Shown piece by piece: positions 8,299-17,607 of a stretch of 60,818 nt of DNA. Below the pieces are notes generated by a model. The model did not search any database. It saw only the letters and a list, made by a program, of their open reading frames with translations, and had not been told where the DNA came from. Source of the stretch: Mesorhizobium sp. B2-4-15 (lineage in GTDB: Bacteria; Pseudomonadota; Alphaproteobacteria; Rhizobiales; Rhizobiaceae). The DNA lies in NCBI RefSeq assembly GCF_006658505.1, contig NZ_VFUZ01000030.1, forward strand, positions 1-60,818, given 5' to 3'. The translations under genes were made by a program, and so were the position numbers. The first letter of the stretch is position 1. Every line of letters starts with the position of its first letter.

Positions 8299-9137
8299 GC
8301 CTCATCTCCGCCGTTCGTGCTCGAAAAGATGTGGGAGGGGCCGGGGAATGTCCGGCTTCGCACCTCCGATGCGTAGCGCTGCGCGGCCTGCGCGATCACG
8401 CTACGCAGATCGGCGTATTCCTTGACGAATTTCGGCACGCGGTCGACCGTCAGCCCGACCATGTCGTCGATCACCAGGATCTGGCCGTCGCAGTCGCTGC
8501 TGGCGCCGATGCCGATGGTCGGTATGGCGATGCGGCGTGTGATATCGGCGGCGACAGCCTCGATCGTGCCTTCGATGACCACGGAGAACGCTCCGGCCTT
8601 TTCGACCGCGAGCGCGTCGGCGATCAGTGCCGCGACATTCTCATCCGTGCGGCCCTTGATCTTGTAGCCGCCATCCTTTTCCACGGATTGCGGCAGCAGG
8701 CCGATATGACCCATCACGGGAATGCCGGCGGCGACGATCGCCGCGATCTGCCCGGCCATGCCGACGCCACCTTCGAGCTTCACCGCCTGGCAGCCGGTCT
8801 CGCCAACGATGCGCCGCGCCGAGACGACCGCCCGCGCCGGCGAATCCTCATAGGTCCCGGCCGGCATGTCGACAACCACGCAAGCCCTGGCAGAGCCCCG
8901 CATCACGGCTTGACCGTGCGCGATCATCATCTCGAGCGAGGCGCCCAGTGTCGTCTCATGGCCATGCAGAACCATGGCGACGCTGTCACCGACCAGAAGC
9001 AGGTCGACATGGGGGTCGAGCAGGCGAGCGACGGGGTAGGTGTAGGCTGTGAGGCAGACCAAGGGCGTGCCGCCCTTGCGGCGACGAATCAGCTCCGCGC
9101 CGATGCGAACGTCGGTGGTCGGCAATTGCGTGGCCAA
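8295..9137 (-). CDS. panB: 3-methyl-2-oxobutanoate hydroxymethyltransferase
   Basis: A 280-residue PanB that makes ketopantoate from 2-oxoisovalerate and methylene-tetrahydrofolate. It shows LTAYTYPVARLLD near the start, VGDSVAMVLHGHETTL, EGGVGMAGQIAAIVAAGIPVMGHIGLLPQS (read as two adjacent blocks) and the C-terminal RSRTFPGPSHIF. The start codon is TTG at 9137, supported by a near-perfect AAGGAGGTGA Shine-Dalgarno six bases before it. It is the first gene of the panBC pair; the next step enzyme PanE is not here. Confidence 0.97.
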   Translation of the reverse strand: MATQLPTTDVRIGAELIRRRKGGTPLVCLTAYTYPVARLLDPHVDLLLVGDSVAMVLHGHETTLGASLEMMIAHGQAVMRGSARACVVVDMPAGTYEDSPARAVVSARRIVGETGCQAVKLEGGVGMAGQIAAIVAAGIPVMGHIGLLPQSVEKDGGYKIKGRTDENVAALIADALAVEKAGAFSVVIEGTIEAVAADITRRIAIPTIGIGASSDCDGQILVIDDMVGLTVDRVPKFVKEYADLRSVIAQAAQRYASEVRSRTFPGPSHIFSSTNGGDEA

Positions 9138-9364
9138 TCGTCACCTCCTTCGGCCGGTGGCCGGATGAATACCCGCATCGGCGCTGAGCTTTAGAAAGAG
9201 CGGAAAGGCTTGGCAAGCGGGCATCCTGCCGCCTGCAGGGATCACAGGCCCGTGTCGGGCCTCTGGCGCGCCATTTGCGCACTCCCGGCGGCAAAACCCT
9301 TGCCTTCGCGAAGGCCTGACGCCATAAGCAGGAAATAGGCGCCGCCAGCGCGAAGGGTTCCGAA

Positions 9365-9763
9365 ATGAAGACTTTCCTGACGCAGTTTTTCACTTGGTGG
9401 AACAGCCAGACGCTGGGGACGCGCCTGCACACCTGGCGGTTCGGCAAGAAAGTCGGCCAGGACGAGACCGGCAATGTCTATTACGAGGGCGGCATCGATT
9501 CGGAAGGCCGCACGCGCCGCTGGGTCATCTACCGCAACTATTCGGAAGCCTCGGCGATCCCGCCCGGCTGGCATGGCTGGATCCATCACCGGGTCGATAC
9601 GGCACCCCCGAGCGACAATTACAAGCCGCGCGACTGGCAGAAGCCGCATGAGCCCAATCTGACCGGTACGCCGGCGGCCTATCGCCCGAAGGGCTCGGTG
9701 CTGACCAACCAACATCGCCCGCAGGTCACGGGCGACTACGACGCCTGGACGCCCGGGTCGTAA
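9365..9763 (+). CDS. NADH:ubiquinone oxidoreductase NDUFA12-like subunit
   Basis: A 132-residue homologue of mitochondrial complex I accessory subunit NDUFA12 (B17.2). It is found in alphaproteobacteria with a mitochondria-like complex I. The core motif runs from GTRLHTWRFGKKVGQDETGN near residue 20 into YYEGG and RRWVIYRNYSEASAIPPGWHGWIHH. It sits outside any nuo operon, as is usual for this subunit, and just upstream of a DUF2155 gene. Confidence 0.95.
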   Translation: MKTFLTQFFTWWNSQTLGTRLHTWRFGKKVGQDETGNVYYEGGIDSEGRTRRWVIYRNYSEASAIPPGWHGWIHHRVDTAPPSDNYKPRDWQKPHEPNLTGTPAAYRPKGSVLTNQHRPQVTGDYDAWTPGS

Positions 9764-9905
9764 CGGCCCCGGCTTGTGACGGCGCAAAGATTCAGGCCGG
9801 TCCTTTATCGCCACAATTGGTGTTTAGCTGCTTGCTGATCAGAAAACGGCGATTAGCCTTGGCGATCGACGAAATCACCTGGGCGCGAACCTCCGGTACC
9901 CCTGT

Positions 9906-10514
9906 ATGAGTTTTTTCAACCTGATATCGACGGGCGGTCTCACGCTAGCCGCCAGCCTTGCCGTCAGCACCGCGGCCTTTGCGGCATCGCCCGCGCCGGT
10001 TGCACCCGCTGCACCCGCGCCGGCGCCGCCCGCGGGATCCGATCGCATCACCAATCCCGTCGCCGAGTTCGCCGGCATCGACAAGATCACCGGCCGCATC
10101 ATCACCTTCGATGTCTACATCAATGAGACGGTGCAGTTCGGCGCTTTGCAGGTGACGCCGCGCGTCTGCTATTCCCGGCCGCAGAACGAGGAGCCGAAGA
10201 CCGATTCCTTCGTCGAGGTCGACGAGATCACGCTCGACCGCAAGATCCGCCGCATCTTCACCGGCTGGATGTTTGCCGAAAGCCCGGGTCTCAATGCCGT
10301 CGAACATGCCGTCTATGACGTCTGGTTGAAGGAATGCAAGCAGAAGTCGGATGTGCCGGCGCCAGACGCCACCAAGGCTGACGCCACCAAGGCCGACGCT
10401 TCGAAGCCGGCCGCGGCCAAGCCCAAACCCGCTTCGGCCAAGCCGAAGCCGGTGGCCACTCCGGACGTGGAACAGTCCGACCCCATGGAACCGGATACGA
10501 CCACGACCAACTGA
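9906..10514 (+). CDS. DUF2155 domain protein, exported
   Basis: A 202-residue protein with a signal peptide (hydrophobic residues about 9-27 ending in AAFA). The DUF2155 core follows: AGIDKITGRIITFDVYINE near residue 55, FGALQVTPRVCYSRP near 78, and GWMFAESPGLNAVEHAVYDVWL near 120. The last 60 residues are a low-complexity Ala/Lys/Pro tail with a repeated TKADA unit, likely disordered. Function is unknown; the family often neighbours NDUFA12 and aat in Rhizobiales. Confidence 0.9.
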   Translation: MSFFNLISTGGLTLAASLAVSTAAFAASPAPVAPAAPAPAPPAGSDRITNPVAEFAGIDKITGRIITFDVYINETVQFGALQVTPRVCYSRPQNEEPKTDSFVEVDEITLDRKIRRIFTGWMFAESPGLNAVEHAVYDVWLKECKQKSDVPAPDATKADATKADASKPAAAKPKPASAKPKPVATPDVEQSDPMEPDTTTTN

Positions 10515-10588
10515 TCCTCCGGAACCGTCGCGGCCACCACGCGTTGGACCACGACGACCGCGCATCGGTGCGCGTGGAGGATATTCCG

Positions 10589-10975
10589 ATGTCAGACAGC
10601 AAGCGGCTTACGGCCAACAAGGCGGAATTGCTGGAACTCGAAAAGGGGTTCTGGACAGGCGATGCGGCCTACTACGCGGCCAATGCGGACACCGAGTGCC
10701 TTGTGGCGTTCCCGCAGATGGCGCAGGCCATGGATAACGCCGATCTGGCCAAGACCGCGTCGAAGCCCAACCGGTGGCGCAGTCTGGACATCGAGCTCAA
10801 AGGAATAATCGAACCCGGCAGCGACATCGTCATGCTGACTTATGAGGCCCATGCGACGCGCGAGAATGGCGAGCCCTACGCAGCGCTGGTCAGCACCGGC
10901 TACGTCCATCGCGTCAACGGCTGGAAGATGATGTTCCATTCGCAAACGCCGCTGGAATCCGCCGCAGTGAAGTAA
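10589..10975 (+). CDS. NTF2-like/SnoaL-type small protein
   Basis: About 128 residues from the ATG at 10589, chosen because GGAGG precedes it; an earlier in-frame ATG at 10544 lacks a good site. The pattern of an N-terminal helix (LLELEKGFWTGDAAYYAAN) followed by strands ending in GYVHRVNGWKMMFHSQTPL fits the NTF2-like alpha+beta fold (DUF4440-like). Such proteins are small enzymes or ligand-binding proteins; no substrate can be named. It converges on aat. Confidence 0.75.
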   Translation: MSDSKRLTANKAELLELEKGFWTGDAAYYAANADTECLVAFPQMAQAMDNADLAKTASKPNRWRSLDIELKGIIEPGSDIVMLTYEAHATRENGEPYAALVSTGYVHRVNGWKMMFHSQTPLESAAVK

Positions 10976-10985
10976 GGCAGATCCT

Positions 10986-11603
10986 TTACGGGAAAAAGAC
11001 CGCTTCGCCCTTCAGAGCCTCCGCCAGCATCTTCTCATACTTGCCGCGCGGCACGTCGACCGCGCCGAAGCGCTTGAGGTGCTCGGTGGTGAATTGCGTG
11101 TCAAGCAGCGCGAAACCGCGTGACTTCAGGCGTTCGACAAGGTGGACGAGGCAGATCTTCGACGCATCTGTCTCCTTGGAAAACATGCTTTCGCCGAAGA
11201 ACACCCGTCCGAGCGAGACGCCATAGAGGCCGCCGACCAGCCGCTCATCGCGCCAGGCCTCGACCGAATGGCAATGACCCATGCGGTGCAGTTGCACATA
11301 GGCCTCGCGGATCGGCGCATTGATCCAGGTCGAGCGACGCTCCTCGCGCTTTTCGGCACAGCCGTCGATCGTCGCCTCGAAATCGAAGTCGAAGCGAATG
11401 TCGAACGGGTTCCTGCGAATCGCCTTCTTCAGGCTTTTGGGTATATGAAAATCATCGAGCGGTATGATACCGCGCGTCTCCGGCCGCACCCAGAACACCT
11501 CCGGATCACCGGCGCTTTCGGCCATCGGGAAGACGCCCGAGGCGTAGGCCTTGAGCAGAAGGTCGGTGGGTATGCGATAGCCAGGCGCGTAAGGACGGGT
11601 CAT
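10986..11603 (-). CDS. aat: Leucyl/phenylalanyl-tRNA--protein transferase
   Basis: A 205-residue Aat that adds Leu or Phe from tRNA to N-terminal Arg/Lys of proteins, marking them for ClpAP in the N-degron pathway. Family motifs seen are GVFPMAES near residue 19, VFWVRPETRGIIPLDDFHIPKSL near 30-52, GHCHSVEAWRDERLVGGLYGV near 112 and LLDTQFTTEHLKRFGA near 165. It starts 12 bp after the accC stop and is the last gene of the minus-strand group. Confidence 0.97.
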   Translation of the reverse strand: MTRPYAPGYRIPTDLLLKAYASGVFPMAESAGDPEVFWVRPETRGIIPLDDFHIPKSLKKAIRRNPFDIRFDFDFEATIDGCAEKREERRSTWINAPIREAYVQLHRMGHCHSVEAWRDERLVGGLYGVSLGRVFFGESMFSKETDASKICLVHLVERLKSRGFALLDTQFTTEHLKRFGAVDVPRGKYEKMLAEALKGEAVFFP

Positions 11604-11615
11604 CGCGTCCCCGAA

Positions 11616-12959
11616 CTATTCTTCCTTGGCCAGATATTTTTCCAGCCAATGGATGTCATAGTCGCCATTGGCGATGTCGGCATTGCCGACCAGATCGCGA
11701 AACAGCGGCAATGTCGTCTTGATGCCGTCGACGACGAATTCATCGAGCGCCCGGCGCAGGCGCATCATGCACTCGACGCGATTGCGCCCATGCACGATCA
11801 GCTTGCCGATCAGGCTGTCGTAGTAAGGCGGGATCTTGTAGCCGGAATACACGCCGGAATCGACGCGGATGCCGAGACCCCCAGGTGTATGGAAATGGGT
11901 GATGGTGCCGGGCGAGGGGGTGAAGGTGCGCGGATCCTCGGCATTGATGCGGCATTCGATGGCGTGGCCATTGAACTTGATGTCTTCCTGCTTGACCGAA
12001 AGTCCGCCGCCGGAAGCAACGCGGATCTGCTCGTGCACGAGATCGATGCCGGTGATCGCTTCCGTCACCGGATGCTCGACCTGCAGGCGTGTGTTCATCT
12101 CGATGAAATAGAACTCGCCGTTCTCGTAGAGGAATTCGATCGTGCCGGCACCGGAATAGCCGAGATCGGCGATGGCCTTGGCGCAGATGCCGCCGATTCG
12201 GGACCGCTCCTCGGCATTGAGCGCTGGCGAATTAGCCTCTTCCCAGATTTTCTGGTGACGCCGTTGCAGCGAACAATCGCGCTCGCCGAAATGCACGCCG
12301 CGGCCAAAGCCGTCGCCGAACACCTGCACTTCGATGTGGCGCGGCTTCTGCAGGTATTTCTCGATATAGACGGCGTCGTCGCCGAAGGCGGCGCCCGCTT
12401 CCGAGCGCGCAGTCTGCAAGGCGACTTCGAGGTCGGCCTCGCTGTGGGCCACCTTCATGCCGCGTCCGCCGCCACCGGCCGATGCCTTGATGATCACGGG
12501 GTAGCCGATCTCGGCGGCGATCCGCTTGGCTTCCTTGTCCTCGCTCACCGCGCCATCGGAACCGGGCACGACCGGAATGCCGAGGCGCTTGGCGGTACGT
12601 TTGGCCTCGATCTTGTCGCCCATGATGCGGATATGGTCGCCAGACGGGCCGATGAAGGTGATGTTATGCGCGGCCAGGATATCGGCGAACTTGGCGTTTT
12701 CGGACAGGAAGCCGTAGCCCGGATGCACGGCATCGGCGCCGGTGATCTCGCAGGCCGCGACGATCTGGTGGATGTTGAGATAGCTGTCGCGCGATGGCGG
12801 CGGGCCAATGCACACGCTCTCGTCGGCAAGCCGCACATGCATGGCGTCGGCGTCGGCGGTCGAATGCACCACCACCGTTTGGATGCCGAGTTCCTTGCAG
12901 GCGCGGAGCACCCGAAGCGCTATTTCGCCGCGATTGGCGATGAGGATCTTCTGGAACAT
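11616..12959 (-). CDS. accC: Acetyl-CoA carboxylase, biotin carboxylase subunit
   Basis: A 447-residue biotin carboxylase, which carboxylates the biotin on AccB using ATP and bicarbonate in the first step of fatty-acid synthesis. It has the N-terminal IANRGEIALRVLRA block, the ATP-grasp Gly-rich loop KASAGGGGRGM near residue 159, HIEVQVFGDG near 209, and FIEMNTRLQVEHPVTE near 285. It lies 10 bp downstream of accB in the usual accBC order. accA and accD are elsewhere. Confidence 0.98.
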   Translation of the reverse strand: MFQKILIANRGEIALRVLRACKELGIQTVVVHSTADADAMHVRLADESVCIGPPPSRDSYLNIHQIVAACEITGADAVHPGYGFLSENAKFADILAAHNITFIGPSGDHIRIMGDKIEAKRTAKRLGIPVVPGSDGAVSEDKEAKRIAAEIGYPVIIKASAGGGGRGMKVAHSEADLEVALQTARSEAGAAFGDDAVYIEKYLQKPRHIEVQVFGDGFGRGVHFGERDCSLQRRHQKIWEEANSPALNAEERSRIGGICAKAIADLGYSGAGTIEFLYENGEFYFIEMNTRLQVEHPVTEAITGIDLVHEQIRVASGGGLSVKQEDIKFNGHAIECRINAEDPRTFTPSPGTITHFHTPGGLGIRVDSGVYSGYKIPPYYDSLIGKLIVHGRNRVECMMRLRRALDEFVVDGIKTTLPLFRDLVGNADIANGDYDIHWLEKYLAKEE

Positions 12960-12969
12960 CCGGCCAGCT

Positions 12970-13464
12970 CTATTCGATCACGACGAGCGGCATGCCGTAC
13001 TCGACCGGCTGCGCGTCCTCGAACAGGATCGCCGTCACCGTGCCGGCGCGCGGCGAGGGGATCTGGTTCATCGTCTTCATCGCTTCGATGATGAGCAGCG
13101 TCTGGCCTTCCTTGACCTTCTGGCCGATCTCGATGAACGCCTTGGCGTCCGGCGATGGCGCCAGGTAGGCGGTGCCGACCATCGGCGAGGCCACCGCGTT
13201 CTTCGATACGTCGACCGCTGCCGCCGGGGCGGCCGCGGTGGCAGGCTGGCCGGCGGCCGCCGGCGCATAGGTGGGCTGGGGTGCGGCAATCGCGTGGACG
13301 GCAGGTGCCTGCCGTGACACGCGCACCTTCAGGTCGCCCAGTTCAACCTCGATCTCGGTCAGGTTGGTGTCGTTCAGTATACCCGCAAGATCGCGGATAA
13401 GCTGCTGGTCAACACCGGTCTTCTTTATCGACATTTTCGAGCCTTCTGTTTGTTGGCCGGTCAT
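12970..13464 (-). CDS. accB: Acetyl-CoA carboxylase biotin carboxyl carrier protein
   Basis: A biotin carrier protein. The C-terminal biotinyl domain carries the modified lysine in EAMKTMNQIPSP. The N-terminal domain (QLIRDLAGILNDTNLTEIEV) is joined by an Ala/Pro-rich linker. Two starts are possible. The ATG at 13464 overlaps the aroQ stop (ATGA) and gives 164 residues; the ATG at 13434 gives 154 residues beginning MSIKKTG, matches relatives better and has AAGG upstream. It lies between aroQ and accC in one operon. Confidence 0.95.
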   Translation of the reverse strand: MTGQQTEGSKMSIKKTGVDQQLIRDLAGILNDTNLTEIEVELGDLKVRVSRQAPAVHAIAAPQPTYAPAAAGQPATAAAPAAAVDVSKNAVASPMVGTAYLAPSPDAKAFIEIGQKVKEGQTLLIIEAMKTMNQIPSPRAGTVTAILFEDAQPVEYGMPLVVIE

Positions 13465-13895
13465 AGGCGTGCGGCCAGCGCCTGCAGCGCCAGCGTGTAG
13501 CCGAGCGGCCCAAAACCACAGATCATGCCGACGGCGACCGGCGCGACCATGGAGACATGGCGGAATGATTCCCGCGCGTGGATGTTGGAAAGATGAACTT
13601 CGGCGACCGGCAATGGCGCCACCGAACGAATAGCGTCGTGGATCGCGATCGATGTATGGCTGTAGGCGCCCGGGTTGATGACGATGCCGGCAGCCTTGTC
13701 GCCGGCTTCCTGGATCCAGTCGACAAGGTCGCCCTCGTGGTTCGACTGGCGGAAATCGATCTCAAGCCCGAGCGATATGCCCGCCTGCTTGCAGTCGTCG
13801 GCGATCGCGGCAAGCGTCTTGCCGCCATAGATGCCCGGCTCGCGCTTGCCGAGCGCGTTGAGATTGGGACCGTTCAGGACGAAAACCGTTTTCAA
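13461..13895 (-). CDS. aroQ: 3-dehydroquinate dehydratase, type II
   Basis: A 144-residue type II dehydroquinase of the shikimate pathway. It has GPNLNALGKREPGIYG near residues 9-24 with the catalytic Tyr, NPGAYSHTS near 74 and the catalytic His in HLSNIHARESFRH near 100. The start codon is TTG at 13895 with AAAGG upstream; no in-frame ATG fits. It heads the aroQ-accB-accC-aat series with overlaps of a few bases. Confidence 0.97.
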   Translation of the reverse strand: MKTVFVLNGPNLNALGKREPGIYGGKTLAAIADDCKQAGISLGLEIDFRQSNHEGDLVDWIQEAGDKAAGIVINPGAYSHTSIAIHDAIRSVAPLPVAEVHLSNIHARESFRHVSMVAPVAVGMICGFGPLGYTLALQALAARL

Positions 13896-14040
13896 AAAAG
13901 CCGACCTTTTCCGGCGCCGGTATCAAACCGCCGCGCTGGCTCTCTATAATGGGCATAGCCGCCCGCGAAAAGAGCGCAAGTGCGTTCTTTCACTGTCCAC
14001 AACAGGCGGAAATGCGACCGTGAGCAAAACCCGCGGCGGA

Positions 14041-14844
14041 TCAAAGCGCGGCTTTCGCCGCCTCGATCTTTTCCGCAAGCACTTGCTGACCAAGAGCTCC
14101 GAACACGACCTCGTTGCCGACGACATAGGACGGCGTTCCGGTGATCGACAGCTTGTTGGCGAGATCATAGGTCTTGGAGAAGGCCTCGGGGATCGACGGG
14201 TCCTTCATCTTCTCGCGCAATGTCGCCTCGTCGGCGCCGAGCGAAAGCGCGATCTTGATCGCGGTCGCCTCGGTGGCGCGTCCCTGGCCGCCAAGCAGCG
14301 CGTTGTGGAACTCGCCGTACTTTTCCGGCATCATCAGGTGAAACGCCATCGAAACGAAGCTCGCCTTCTGCGAATCCGGGCCGAGGATCGGGAATTCCTT
14401 GAGCACGAAGCGCAGATCCGGATCGGTTTTGGTCAGCGCCCGCATGTCCTCGATGGCGCGTTTGCAGAAACCGCAATTGTAGTCGTAGAACTCGACGATC
14501 GTCACTTTGCCGTTCGGATTGCCGACGACGCCGTCGAAGGCGGAGTTGAAGATCTGATCCTTGGCGTCCTTGATGACGCCAAGATGAGCGATGCGCTGCT
14601 CTTCCTTCTGTTTGGCCTCGAGCGCGTCCTGCACCTCGAGCAGCACTTCCGGGTTCTTCAAGAGGTAGTCGCGGATGATTCCTTCGACCTCGGTGCGATC
14701 GATCTTGGTATCGGCCACAGTCGCCTGGACAGGCTGTGCCGTGCCGGCCTTCGCGATCTGTGGGCTGCCGGCCACGAAACCGAAAGCCAGCATGGCAAGG
14801 GCTACAGCGATCCCCGTGGTGCCCAGCAGCAGTGCCTTTTTCAT
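14041..14844 (-). CDS. DsbA-family thiol oxidoreductase
   Basis: About 267 residues from the ATG at 14844 (AAGGAA upstream); an in-frame ATG at 14910 would extend it without a signal peptide. A hydrophobic N-terminal segment (ALLLGTTGIAVALAMLAFGF) exports or anchors it. A helical region (IIRDYLLKNPEVLLEVQDAL) precedes the thioredoxin fold. The active site is CGFC in VEFYDYNCGFCKR, and the cis-Pro loop is TGTPSYVVG. It resembles the BdbD/Com1-like DsbA group and likely acts as a periplasmic disulfide oxidase or isomerase. It follows the M48 protease gene, a pairing common in rhizobia. Confidence 0.93.
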   Translation of the reverse strand: MKKALLLGTTGIAVALAMLAFGFVAGSPQIAKAGTAQPVQATVADTKIDRTEVEGIIRDYLLKNPEVLLEVQDALEAKQKEEQRIAHLGVIKDAKDQIFNSAFDGVVGNPNGKVTIVEFYDYNCGFCKRAIEDMRALTKTDPDLRFVLKEFPILGPDSQKASFVSMAFHLMMPEKYGEFHNALLGGQGRATEATAIKIALSLGADEATLREKMKDPSIPEAFSKTYDLANKLSITGTPSYVVGNEVVFGALGQQVLAEKIEAAKAAL

Positions 14845-14917
14845 CGTTTTCGTTCCTTTTTGCCTGTTTCCCGGTCCGGCTGTGTCGCAGCGCGTGGCCG
14901 GAAGGTTCATGAGATTA

Positions 14918-16309
14918 CTAGATCTTGCCTGACGATTTGTAATTTATGATGTCCTGGGCGCGTATCCAGCGCGGCTCGCCGTGCTTCATCCGCTGCTGCG
15001 CCCGCATGGCGAAGATCTTCGCGTCCTTGTAGTTGCCGGAATAGAAATGACCTTCGGCCGTGGCAAGCTCGGCGCCCGGTATGTCTCCCAATTCGCCGTA
15101 CGCCTGCGCCAGATAACGGTACCCCTCGGAATTTTCCTTGTCGCGACCCAGACCATTGTTGATCTGCACGACAGCCTTCTTGAGCGAGTCAGGTGTACCG
15201 ACGGCCATCAGCGCCTGGCCAAGCGAGACAGGCAGCAGGCCGGACCGCGCCGGATCGAGGCTGACCGCCTTGGCGTAGGCGTCCGCCGCTTCCCCGGGCT
15301 TGTTCGCCTTCATCAGTATGTCGCCGCGCAATTCCTGGAAGTAGGCATTCTTGGGCTGCGCCTTGATCAGGGCGTTGGTCTTGACGAGCGCTGCGGGAAG
15401 GTTGCCGTAAAGGTAGGTCGACTGGGCATCGCCATATTGCGCGGCCAGGCTGCCCCGCATCTTTTGCATCAGCCGCGCCGCGGCGGCCTGGCCACCCATG
15501 TAGACGGCGATCTTCACCCGTATCATGTCGTGGCGCTGCTGCAGCGCCGGCGGATCGAGCTTGTCGACGTTGGGGCTCTGTTTGACCAGCACTTGGAGGT
15601 TGGCGATTCGCTCTTGCGGCATCGGATGGCTGATCCGGTAGGGATCGATCTGGGCGCCCGACAACGACAAGGCCGTCTGGAAGCGGGCAAAGGTCTTCAG
15701 CATGCCCATGCCGGACTGACCGGTGGCATTGAGATAGGTGATCGCGGAGCGGTCGGCCGTGATCTCCTCGGTGCGCTGGTAGGCAAGGATGCTGCGCTGG
15801 GCCATCTCGCCGCCGCCGGCGGCGACGCCCATGCCGGCGCCGGCAAGACCGCGGCTATTCGTGGTCGCACCGGCGACGATCGCGCCGGCACCAAGCAACG
15901 TCGCGATGACGGCCATCGTCTTGGCGCGCTCGAGCTGGTCACGCAATTTCTGCTGGTGACCGCCGGCCAAATGGCCGGCTTCGTGCGCGATGACGCCAAT
16001 GATTTCGTTGGGCGTCTCAGCCATCATCAGCGCGCCGGTGTTGATGAACATCCGGCGTCCGGTGACGAAGGCGTTGAAGCTGGAATCGTTGACCAGCACG
16101 ATGTCTATGCCATCATTCGCCAATCCGGCAGCCCTGAAGATCGGCCGTGCGTAATCGCGTACCAGAGCCTCGATCTCGGCATCACGTATCACAGGTACGC
16201 CCTGGGCAAAGGCGGTGACCGAACTCGCCACGGCAACGGCGAAGCCGAGCGAAAGCGTGGCAACGACACGCGCTGCCTGGGCTATCGTCGGTCTGGGTCG
16301 GCTCAACAT
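14918..16309 (-). CDS. M48 family metalloprotease with TPR repeats (BepA-like)
   Basis: A 463-residue periplasmic protease. A signal peptide covers about residues 1-36. The zinc motif HEAGH is at residues 109-113, with the distal Glu ligand plausibly in RTEEITADRSA. The C-terminal half (about residues 270-450) is a set of TPR-like helices. This is the architecture of BepA/YfgC, which maintains outer-membrane assembly and degrades stalled beta-barrels. It is upstream of the DsbA-like gene by 73 bp and may share its transcript. Confidence 0.93.
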   Translation of the reverse strand: MLSRPRPTIAQAARVVATLSLGFAVAVASSVTAFAQGVPVIRDAEIEALVRDYARPIFRAAGLANDGIDIVLVNDSSFNAFVTGRRMFINTGALMMAETPNEIIGVIAHEAGHLAGGHQQKLRDQLERAKTMAVIATLLGAGAIVAGATTNSRGLAGAGMGVAAGGGEMAQRSILAYQRTEEITADRSAITYLNATGQSGMGMLKTFARFQTALSLSGAQIDPYRISHPMPQERIANLQVLVKQSPNVDKLDPPALQQRHDMIRVKIAVYMGGQAAAARLMQKMRGSLAAQYGDAQSTYLYGNLPAALVKTNALIKAQPKNAYFQELRGDILMKANKPGEAADAYAKAVSLDPARSGLLPVSLGQALMAVGTPDSLKKAVVQINNGLGRDKENSEGYRYLAQAYGELGDIPGAELATAEGHFYSGNYKDAKIFAMRAQQRMKHGEPRWIRAQDIINYKSSGKI

Positions 16310-16454
16310 AACGTGTCCACTGGTAGACGAGCGGGCGAAAGATGAAAAGTCGGCACCGGAAACTTCCTCAACTTGTGATCCTCACATCAATCGGGCATTT
16401 GTGCGGCGCATGCGTCAGGGGCATGGCATCCTCAATCATCGGGGCAGGGATAAA

Positions 16455-17603
16455 ATGGTCGTTTCACTCTCACGCCGCGGCAATGTCGAGCCATTCCACG
16501 CCATGGATGTGCTGGCCGAAGCGAACCGGCTGAAGGCCCAAGGCGTGCCGGTGATTTCCATGGCGGTCGGCCAGCCGTCCGACCCGGCGCCCGCACGCGT
16601 TCGCGCCGCGGCGGCCAAGGCCCTGGAGGATGGCCGCATAGGCTACACCGACACGCTGGGTCTGGCCGGTCTGCGCAAAGCGATCGCGGAGCACTACGCC
16701 GATCATTATGGGCTCGATGTCGATCCTGGCCGGATCGCGGTGACGACGGGATCGTCGGCGGCCTTCAATCTCGCCTTCCTGGCGATGTTCGATCCGGGCG
16801 ACCGCGTCGCCATCGCCGCGCCCGGCTACCCCGCCTATCGTAACATCATGGCGGCGCTAGGCATCGACGTGGTCGAGATCGAACTCGGCGATGAGGCTTA
16901 CTTGCATGCCGGTCATCTGGAGGCCGCGCACCGCGAAAAGCCACTGAAGGGCGTGCTGTTTGCAAGTCCTGCCAATCCGACCGGCGCGGTCATACCGGCC
17001 GACGAGCTGTCGGCGCTGATCAGGACGGCGGAGGCCCTGGGGATCGCTGTCATCTCCGATGAAATCTACCATCGGCTGGCCTACGCCGCGCCTGACACGA
17101 CGGCGCTTCGCTACAGCAACAGCGTGACGGTGATCAATTCCTTCTCGAAATACTATTGCATGACCGGCTGGCGCATCGGTTGGATGGTCTTGCCGGAAGA
17201 GTTGGTGCGGCCCGTCGAGCGCATCGCCCAGAGCCTCTACATCTCGCCGCCGGAACTGTCGCAGATCGCGGCGATCGAGGCTTTTGCCGCAACCGAGGAA
17301 CTGGAAGCGGTGAAGGGTCGCTACGCCTGGAATCGCGAGCTCCTGATGAAACGTCTGCCCGAACTCGGTTTCCCGCTGGCCGCGCCCATGGATGGCGCCT
17401 TCTACGCTTTTTGCGATGTCACCCGGCACACCAATGACAGCATGGCCTTCGCGCGCAGGATGCTGGCCGAGGCGCATGTGGCGGCGACGCCGGGCCGTGA
17501 CTTCGACACCCAGGCAGGGCACCGCACGATGCGGTTTTCCTATGCCGGCAGCCACGACGACATGGTCGAGGCGCTGGCGCGCATCGAACGCTGGTTGAGG
17601 TAG
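16455..17603 (+). CDS. Class I/II pyridoxal-phosphate aminotransferase
   Basis: A 382-residue fold-type I aminotransferase from the ATG at 16455, preceded by GGGGCAGGG. The PLP lysine is in SFSKYYCMTGWRIGW; ASPANPTGAV and the SDEIYH block provide the other PLP contacts. The start (GNVEPFHAMDVLAEANRLKAQG) matches aspartate/alanine-like aminotransferases. The amino donor cannot be fixed by eye. It ends 4 bp before the glutaminase gene, suggesting a link to glutamate/glutamine metabolism. Confidence 0.9.
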   Translation: MVVSLSRRGNVEPFHAMDVLAEANRLKAQGVPVISMAVGQPSDPAPARVRAAAAKALEDGRIGYTDTLGLAGLRKAIAEHYADHYGLDVDPGRIAVTTGSSAAFNLAFLAMFDPGDRVAIAAPGYPAYRNIMAALGIDVVEIELGDEAYLHAGHLEAAHREKPLKGVLFASPANPTGAVIPADELSALIRTAEALGIAVISDEIYHRLAYAAPDTTALRYSNSVTVINSFSKYYCMTGWRIGWMVLPEELVRPVERIAQSLYISPPELSQIAAIEAFAATEELEAVKGRYAWNRELLMKRLPELGFPLAAPMDGAFYAFCDVTRHTNDSMAFARRMLAEAHVAATPGRDFDTQAGHRTMRFSYAGSHDDMVEALARIERWLR

Positions 17604-17607
17604 CGTC